From JAJXZP01 sp035505775 (GTDB taxonomy: Bacteria; Spirochaetota; Spirochaetia; Treponematales; Rectinemataceae): a stretch of 12,493 nucleotides of DNA. Under the pieces are notes generated by a model that was given only the letters and a program-made list of their open reading frames with translations, had not been told where the DNA came from and did not search any database. Of this stretch, positions 7,819 to 12,493 are shown in pieces. Made by a program: the position numbers and the translations under genes. The stretch spans positions 1 to 12,493 of the forward strand of contig DATJQN010000043.1 in NCBI GenBank assembly GCA_035505775.1, written 5' to 3'. Numbering within the stretch: position 1 is the first letter of the stretch; each line of letters starts with the position of its first letter.

Positions 7819-8802
7819 ATGGAATATCGCAGACTCGGCCACGCCGGACTCAAGGTATCCGCCCTTTCCCTGGGCTCCTGGGTCACCTACGGACCCCAGG
7901 TCGACGTCGACGCCGCCGTGGCGATGATGAAGGTGGCCTACGACGCTGGAGTCAATTTCTTCGACAATGCGGAATCTTATGCGGCAGGGAGTTCGGAACA
8001 GATCATGGGAGCCGCGCTGAAGAAACTGGGGTGGCGGAGGGCTTCCTACGCGGTCTCGACCAAGTTCTTCTGGGGTCTGCACGAGGGCCCGAACGAGAAG
8101 AACACGCTGAACCGCAAGTACCTGATGCAGGCGATCGATGGTTCGCTCAAGCGCTTCGGACTCGACTACGTGGACCTCGTCTTCTGCCATCGCCCCGACC
8201 GGAACACCCCGATCGAGGAAGTCGTCTGGGCGATGAGCGACATCATCGCGTCGGGCAAGGCCCTCTACTGGGGCACGTCGGAGTGGAGCGCGGAGGAGAT
8301 CAGGGAGGCATGGGAGATTGCCGATCGCCGCAACCTGCGCAAGCCCCAGATGGAGCAGCCTCAGTACAACATGCTCACACGGGACAAGGTCGAACGGGAG
8401 TTCGCCCGACTGTATGAGGGTATTGGACTCGGGCTGACCACGTGGAGCCCCCTGGCCTCGGGAATCCTGTCCGGCAAGTACTCGAAGGGCGTGCCCGCCG
8501 GCTCCCGACTCTCCCTGCCGGGCTACGAATGGCTCAAAGAGATGGTCTACCGCCCGGAAAGCATCTCGGCCATCGCGGGGCTCGAACCTTTGGCCAGGGA
8601 GGTAGGGGCTTCGCTCTCCCAGCTCGGTATCGCGTGGTGCGCCCGGAATCCTCACGTAAGCACGGTCATCACCGGGGCCAGCCGACCCGAACAGGTCGCG
8701 GAGAATCTGAAGGCGCTCGACTTCATCCCGAAACTCACCGGGGAGCTCCTCGATCGCATCGATGCGGTTCTCAAGCCGGCGATGGGCAAAGTGGCGAACT
8801 GA
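7819..8802 (+). CDS. Aldo/keto reductase, Kv-beta (AKR6)-like
   Basis: A cytoplasmic NADPH-dependent oxidoreductase with the (beta/alpha)8 aldo/keto reductase fold, 327 residues. The catalytic tetrad is complete: D49 and Y54 (FFDNAESY), K82 (VSTKFF) and H124 (VFCHRPD). It aligns by eye with the beta subunits of voltage-gated potassium channels and their bacterial relatives: WGTSEWS, EQPQYNML, TWSPLASGILSGKYSKGVP and the NADP-binding end ITGASRPEQVAENL. Animal Kv-beta has Asn where this protein keeps His124, so normal reductase activity is expected. The ATG at 7819 is chosen because GGAGG (7809-7813) lies 5 nt upstream and the protein then begins MEYRRLGHAGLKVS, the family start; the ATG at 7807 has no Shine-Dalgarno. 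The substrate is unknown. The DUF4838 gene follows 66 nt later on the same strand, which may hint at a carbonyl sugar, but this is weak inference. Confidence 0.95.
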   Translation: MEYRRLGHAGLKVSALSLGSWVTYGPQVDVDAAVAMMKVAYDAGVNFFDNAESYAAGSSEQIMGAALKKLGWRRASYAVSTKFFWGLHEGPNEKNTLNRKYLMQAIDGSLKRFGLDYVDLVFCHRPDRNTPIEEVVWAMSDIIASGKALYWGTSEWSAEEIREAWEIADRRNLRKPQMEQPQYNMLTRDKVEREFARLYEGIGLGLTTWSPLASGILSGKYSKGVPAGSRLSLPGYEWLKEMVYRPESISAIAGLEPLAREVGASLSQLGIAWCARNPHVSTVITGASRPEQVAENLKALDFIPKLTGELLDRIDAVLKPAMGKVAN

Positions 8803-8833
8803 GACCGGATCCGCGGCCTGCCGCCCTCCTCCC

Positions 8834-8862
8834 TTGCCCTTCCCTCGCCGTCGGTCTACGTT
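8834..8862 (+). promoter_or_regulatory. Weak leaderless-type promoter before the DUF4838 gene
   Basis: TTGCCC (8834-8839, 4/6) and TACGTT (8857-8862, 3/6, with the TAnnnT core) are 17 nt apart. The predicted start point coincides with the A of the ATG at 8869. Each box is poor; it is listed because its geometry matches the two better minus-strand promoters. Confidence 0.3.
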
Positions 8863-8868
8863 CGAGGT

Positions 8869-10950
8869 ATGGATATCGATTTCGGCCCCGCCTGGAAGAT
8901 TATCGTCCGCGAGCCGCCGTTCTCCGCGACGGCGACGCTCGACTACGCGGCCCGGGAACTGGCCCGCGCCATCGGAAACATCTCCGGGTCGAGAGCGCAG
9001 ATCGGTGGCGATGGTTCGGGCGCGCGACTGATGATCCTGGACTGCGGATGGACGACGGAACAGCCCGCGAAGGCACCCGGAGCCTATCGCTGGAGAGCGG
9101 CACCGGACCGGGTGGAGCTGTTCGGTGATGATCCGGCCTCGCTGCTGCACTGCGTTTTCGACTTCCTGCGCTCCGCCGGCTTCGAGTGGGTGGCGCCGGG
9201 AAGGACGGGAGAGCGTGGGCCCGCATCGGCCCGTGTTTCGCTCCGCCGTGACTGCGGATCGCGAAGTCGGGAGCAGCCGGCATGTACGATGATCCTCGGC
9301 CACGGCTCGTACATGGACCACTGGGATGAGATGCTCACCTGGGCGGCCAGAAACGGCTATACCTCGGCCTTCTTCCATACGACGGAGGACCCCCTCGCCT
9401 TTGGGGCCATCCCCCTCGCCTGCTACGAATCCGCGCGTCGGGACATCGAAGCCCGGGCCAACAAACTGGGACTGAGGCTGGAGCTCGGAGGACATGCCCT
9501 GAATGCCCTCCTTCCCCGGAGCCTGTTTCGCGAGAAGCCGGATCTGTTCAGGATGAGTGAGGGACGGAGAACGCCAAGCGGCAATCTCTGCCCCTCCAAT
9601 CCGGAGGCGCTCGAGACCGCGGCGCAGCACCTTGTGCGATTCGCCCGTGCGCATCCCGAGGTCTCGGTTTTCCATTGCTGGCCCGCGGACGTCCCGGGAG
9701 GAGCCTGGTGTTCGTGTCCGGCCTGTCAGGCCCAGCTGCCGGATCCCCGGAGCCAATCGCTGACAACCTACCGCCACCTCGCGACGGCGCTGGCCGCCAC
9801 ACGGCCCGACGCGCGACTGTCGTTCCTTGCGTATCATGACACGGAGGACCTCGACGGGCTGGAGCTTGCGACGCTTCCCCCCACCCTCGATCTGCTCTGG
9901 GCGCCGCGCCGTCGATCCTGGGCCTTCGGGCTCGACGACAGGAGCTGCCCGCTGAACCTTGCATCGGCGGCGGCCTTCCGCAGTGCAGCCGCGCGGTGGC
10001 GCGGGGCAGGGGGCGGCGCGATCTCGGTCTTCGAGTATTGGGAGGACGGTCTCCTCTTCAAGGGGGCGGTCCCACCCCTGTTCTCGGCCTTGACCGGAGA
10101 CCTGGCGGTCTACGCGGGCCATGACGGCCCCGCCGCGGCCACCTCCATCGGCATGCTGTTCACAGGGGGACGGATGCCGGAAAGCCCCCGTCCCAATGCC
10201 TGGCTGTTGCCTCGCCTCCTGCTCGAACAGAATCCCGGGTCCGCGTGTGAGACCTGGCTGTCGGCGACCTATGGGCCGGCGGCCGCTGCCATGGCGAGCT
10301 ACTGGAAGGCGCTCGAATCCGCCTGGTCCCTTGTCCTCGACATCGAAGCTTCCGACTGCGAACTCCACATGCCCGCCGGCCACGGTGCGATAGTCGACGA
10401 CCCTCCAGCCGACTGGGGTGATCCGTGGAAGGCCTCGGCCGAGCGCCTTGACATTCTCAGGGAGCGCTGCGAATCGCTCTTCGACCGCCTGAGAGAGGCA
10501 GAGGCCGCCCTCGCCCGCGGCGAGGAAGCGGCGGGCACGGATACTCCCGCCTCGGGCGCCCTGAGCCGGGAGCGCGGCGAGTATGGCATCGTTTCCACAC
10601 TGCTCGAGCTGAACTGCGCTCGGCTCGCGGTCTATCACGAGCTCGCCTCCGGCGATGGACCTGCCGCCGCGGATCTTGGCCTCCTTGGGCTGGCCACCCT
10701 CAGCGCCTTTTCCTCCGCTTTGTCCGCAGTCAGGGACCGGCGGTCCCGCAGGGAACTCAGGTTCAGTGCCTTCGTCAACTACGGGCTCCGGTTCCATGCC
10801 ATCCGCCGGGCCAACACCCGCAACCCGCTGCGCCGCCTCTTTGATCGCAGCTGGTGTCTCGCCCGGCTCGCCTTCGGGGCTGTCGCGCTTCGCAACGCGT
10901 GGAAGAGCCCTCCGCCAGCAGCTGTCGCCGCCGCCTCCTTGTCTGAGTAA
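8869..10950 (+). CDS. DUF4838 protein, probable glycoside-hydrolase-like enzyme
   Basis: A 693-residue protein. Residues about 1-115 look like the small alpha/beta domain that precedes the barrel in alpha-glucuronidases and GH20-type enzymes (AARELARAIGNISG near the start, then FDFLRSAGFEWVAPG). From about 140 to 420 the sequence fits DUF4838, a predicted TIM barrel: NLCPSNPEALE (N239 onward), then a CxCxxC motif WCSCPAC (C281, C283, C286), followed by RPDARLSFLAY. The helical C-terminal part (about 430-693) is not recognised. By analogy it acts on uronic-acid or other glycans, but I know of no firmly established activity for DUF4838. Most members I know are secreted; here I see no signal peptide or lipobox, so a cytosolic protein is implied. 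The start has only a weak AGG one base upstream. The next gene, msrB, begins 40 nt later with no terminator between them, so the two may be co-transcribed. Confidence 0.8.
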   Translation: MDIDFGPAWKIIVREPPFSATATLDYAARELARAIGNISGSRAQIGGDGSGARLMILDCGWTTEQPAKAPGAYRWRAAPDRVELFGDDPASLLHCVFDFLRSAGFEWVAPGRTGERGPASARVSLRRDCGSRSREQPACTMILGHGSYMDHWDEMLTWAARNGYTSAFFHTTEDPLAFGAIPLACYESARRDIEARANKLGLRLELGGHALNALLPRSLFREKPDLFRMSEGRRTPSGNLCPSNPEALETAAQHLVRFARAHPEVSVFHCWPADVPGGAWCSCPACQAQLPDPRSQSLTTYRHLATALAATRPDARLSFLAYHDTEDLDGLELATLPPTLDLLWAPRRRSWAFGLDDRSCPLNLASAAAFRSAAARWRGAGGGAISVFEYWEDGLLFKGAVPPLFSALTGDLAVYAGHDGPAAATSIGMLFTGGRMPESPRPNAWLLPRLLLEQNPGSACETWLSATYGPAAAAMASYWKALESAWSLVLDIEASDCELHMPAGHGAIVDDPPADWGDPWKASAERLDILRERCESLFDRLREAEAALARGEEAAGTDTPASGALSRERGEYGIVSTLLELNCARLAVYHELASGDGPAAADLGLLGLATLSAFSSALSAVRDRRSRRELRFSAFVNYGLRFHAIRRANTRNPLRRLFDRSWCLARLAFGAVALRNAWKSPPPAAVAAASLSE

Positions 10951-10990
10951 ATTGGACAGAGAACGTTGCGGTCCGAGCGAGGAGTATGCG

Positions 10991-11458
10991 ATGGAAGCGA
11001 ACAAGGCTTCGGCCGATCTCTGTTTTGTCCAGCCCAGCGAGGAGCTCCGCAAGCGGCTCAGTCCGGAGCAGTTTGCGGTGCTTGTTCACGCGGCTACGGA
11101 GCCGCCATTCAAGAATGCGTATTGGAACGAGCACGGGGAAGGAATCTACGTGGACGCCATCGACGGTCGGGCCCTGTTCAGTTCGAGCCACAAATTCGAT
11201 TCGGGGACCGGATGGCCGAGTTTCTGGCGGCCGATCGAGGAGTCGGACCTGGTGCTGGTGGAGGATGACAGTCTCGGTATGAGGCGAACCGAAGTGCGGG
11301 CCGCGGCCTCCGGAGGCCATCTGGGGCATGTGTTCGAGGACGGGCCGGAACCCAGCGGACTGCGCTTCTGCATCAACTCGGCCTCGCTCCGCTTCATTCC
11401 CCGGCATCGCATGGCGTCGGAGGGCTACGCAAGCCTGGAGAGACTGTTCACGCAATGA
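10991..11458 (+). CDS. msrB: Peptide-methionine (R)-S-oxide reductase MsrB, zinc-less form
   Basis: It reduces the R form of methionine sulfoxide in proteins, repairing oxidative damage. The 155-residue length is normal for MsrB and there is no signal peptide, so it is cytoplasmic. Family motifs are clear: TEPPFKNAYW (36-45), FSSSHKFDSGTGWPSF (63-78), RTEV (99-102), HLGHVFEDGP (110-119) and the active-site segment RFCINSASLRF with catalytic Cys127. The four zinc ligands are absent: the first CxxC is replaced by D55 and D58, the second by A104 and S107. The usual resolving-Cys position in FDSG(C/T)GWPSF is Thr73. Only one other Cys exists, C11 near the N-terminus, so recycling may use C11, a glutathione-type thiol or direct thioredoxin attack. 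AGGAG lies 6 nt before the ATG (10980-10984), which decides the start; an ATG at 10986 is out of frame. Confidence 0.94.
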   Translation: MEANKASADLCFVQPSEELRKRLSPEQFAVLVHAATEPPFKNAYWNEHGEGIYVDAIDGRALFSSSHKFDSGTGWPSFWRPIEESDLVLVEDDSLGMRRTEVRAAASGGHLGHVFEDGPEPSGLRFCINSASLRFIPRHRMASEGYASLERLFTQ

Positions 11459-11633
11459 TGACCCGGTCCCAGCGGGACGACACCGTGGCCGGAGCCTGGC
11501 GACTGGGTGGCGGCCGCTCCGGGGCCACCTGTCTACCGGCGGTCGATGAAAGCCTCTCTTGCCGGATGACATCGGCGATCTCTCCGGGCGATTGTGTTGC
11601 AGCGCTGCCCGCGCTGAGGGTAGTGTTAGGAAG
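11459..11633 (+). other. Gap with imperfect stem-loop and a doubtful 60-codon ORF
   Basis: This 175-nt stretch separates msrB from the PilZ gene. It contains a short hairpin (11466-11470 with 11474-11478) and a larger imperfect one in which 11485-11495 pairs with 11516-11528, 11 bp with a 2-nt bulge. No T tract follows, so these are not clear terminators. A plus-strand ORF of 60 codons (11455-11637) fits the gap exactly: its ATG overlaps the msrB stop and its TGA overlaps the PilZ start, both as ATGA. However, second-position GC is about 63%, well above the 42% or so I count in the first 40 codons of msrB, and the peptide is Arg/Gly/Ala/Ser-rich with no Lys, Phe, Tyr or Asn. Coding is therefore unlikely. 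I recognise no known riboswitch. Confidence 0.3.
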
Positions 11634-12407
11634 ATGATCGAATCCGGCGCCCTCGGCAAGAAGGTCTTTTTCCTCTATCCTCCGCCCGTGCTCACGGAAA
11701 TCGTGGACGAGCTCGCGCGGAGGGAATTCGAAGTCTACCTCGCGCACGATCACCAGCGGCTCTCACGCGCGCTCGCCAAGAGTCCCGATTCTCTCCTCTT
11801 CATCAATATTGACGATGAGCTGGACGAGCCGGGCTGGGTCAGTTACATAGACGGACTCCGCAGCAATGCCGAGACCAAATGCGTGGGCGTCGGCATCCTC
11901 ACGCTGAACGATCGGCCTCCGGAAGTCAGGCAGACATACCTGATGGACCTGCAGGTCTCCTGCGGATTCATCGTGCTGAAGATCGGCGCCGCCAAGACCA
12001 CGGAGATTCTCGTCAAGACGCTCGAGGCCAACGAGGCACGCGGCAGGCGCAAGTTCGTGCGCGCGCTCTGCCCCCCGGGCTGGGGTCAGTGCGCTCTGAA
12101 CCACGAGGGAAGCCAGCTCCGCGCGATGATTTCCGACCTCAGCTCCGCCGGGATGGCGGTAAAGTTCGACGGCGATCTCAGCCTGCGCACCGGGAGCATC
12201 CTCAGGGACGTGACGCTCACGGTCAAAGGCTCCCGGCTGACCCTGTCGGGTTTCGTGGCGGCTCAGCGCATGGAAGCGGATGGTTCGAGGATCCATGTGG
12301 TCATGTTCGATCCGGCTTCGCTTGACGACACCCGGAAGGAACGCCTGAAATCGCTCGTCTTCAAGGTCAATCAGGGAGTGATGAGCCAGGTTCTGGAACT
12401 GGCCTGA
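11634..12407 (+). CDS. PilZ domain protein with receiver-like N-terminal half
   Basis: A 257-residue cytoplasmic protein, probably a c-di-GMP receptor. Residues about 8-130 look like a degenerate alpha/beta receiver-type domain (KKVFFLYPP at the first strand, LLFINIDDE at 54-62, CGFIVLKIG at 110-118). Residues about 136-250 are PilZ, with both nucleotide-binding motifs intact: RxxxR (R139, R143, within RGRRKFVR) and DxSxxG (D168, S170, G173). This two-part layout, including KTLEANEARGRRK at the junction, is what I recall from spirochaete PilZ proteins, where family members affect motility and virulence. The target is unknown. The ATG at 11634 is chosen because the conserved part begins just after it; the frame is open upstream to an ATG at 11559, but that segment is unlike the family. 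AGGA lies only 2 nt upstream, and a TAGTGT (11621-11626) suitably placed as a -10 box raises a leaderless start here too. Confidence 0.87.
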   Translation: MIESGALGKKVFFLYPPPVLTEIVDELARREFEVYLAHDHQRLSRALAKSPDSLLFINIDDELDEPGWVSYIDGLRSNAETKCVGVGILTLNDRPPEVRQTYLMDLQVSCGFIVLKIGAAKTTEILVKTLEANEARGRRKFVRALCPPGWGQCALNHEGSQLRAMISDLSSAGMAVKFDGDLSLRTGSILRDVTLTVKGSRLTLSGFVAAQRMEADGSRIHVVMFDPASLDDTRKERLKSLVFKVNQGVMSQVLELA

Positions 12408-12425
12408 TCCCGTCCCTTCACGGGA
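12408..12425 (+). terminator. Possible terminator hairpin after the PilZ gene
   Basis: TCCCGT and ACGGGA form a perfect 6-bp inverted repeat around a 6-nt loop, beginning with the first base after the stop codon. No T run follows. The remaining bases to 12493 are very GC-rich, include the palindrome GCCGGCCGGC, and show no gene. Confidence 0.35.
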
Positions 12426-12493
12426 GCGGTCGGCCCCCCGCCGGCCGGCTTCGGAGTAGCGCCCGGCCCGGTCAACGGCCCGAAGCCCGGCGC

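Noticed and set aside
7483..11052. 1,189-codon minus-strand open frame opposite four genes
   Set aside because: It runs antisense through the kinase end, AKR, DUF4838 and msrB starts without respecting gene borders, matches no family, and is explained by high third-position GC on the plus strand.
1..12493. Defence island, toxin-antitoxin pair or mobile element
   Set aside because: SbcCD is a housekeeping repair complex, and I found no transposase, integrase, nuclease-helicase pairing, direct repeats or attachment site to support such a system.

Overview
The window is GC-rich bacterial chromosomal DNA, densely packed with ordinary coding genes. I see no rRNA or tRNA gene, insertion sequence, phage gene or CRISPR array. 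The best clue to the host is the last gene. It is a PilZ protein with a receiver-like N-terminal half, a layout I know from spirochaetes, so a high-GC member of Spirochaetota is my best guess (moderate confidence, from memory of the family and not a search).

Left half, minus strand (1-6116). Reading in the direction of transcription, the order is a MATE-family multidrug/cation antiporter (4701-6116), a small membrane-anchored NfeD-like OB-fold protein (4220-4552), sbcD (2952-4154) and sbcC (2965 to the window edge). sbcD and sbcC overlap by 14 nt and encode the Mre11/Rad50-type nuclease-ATPase that processes DNA ends and hairpins. sbcC starts at GTG and its last few codons lie beyond position 1. 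The NfeD-like gene and sbcD each have a good sigma70-type promoter whose -10 box sits only 8-12 nt before the start codon, so their mRNAs should be leaderless or nearly so.

Right half, plus strand (6360-12407). In order these are a cytoplasmic PAS-PAS-HisKA_2 sensor histidine kinase without an adjacent response regulator, an aldo/keto reductase of the Kv-beta type, a signal-peptide-less DUF4838 protein (probable carbohydrate-active TIM-barrel enzyme), a methionine sulfoxide reductase B that has lost all four zinc cysteines, and the PilZ protein. The DUF4838 gene and msrB are 40 nt apart without a terminator and are probably co-transcribed. A 175-nt gap between msrB and the PilZ gene holds a large imperfect stem-loop and a doubtful 60-codon ORF joined by ATGA overlaps at both ends.

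The genes do not form one obvious pathway. Themes are DNA repair (SbcCD), export (MATE), signalling (histidine kinase, probable c-di-GMP receptor), and redox or sugar metabolism (AKR, DUF4838, MsrB). I do not see a convincing new multi-gene system. The most interesting points are the leaderless-promoter pattern, the zinc-less single-cysteine MsrB, the cytosolic DUF4838 protein, and a CxxC pair in the kinase dimerisation domain.
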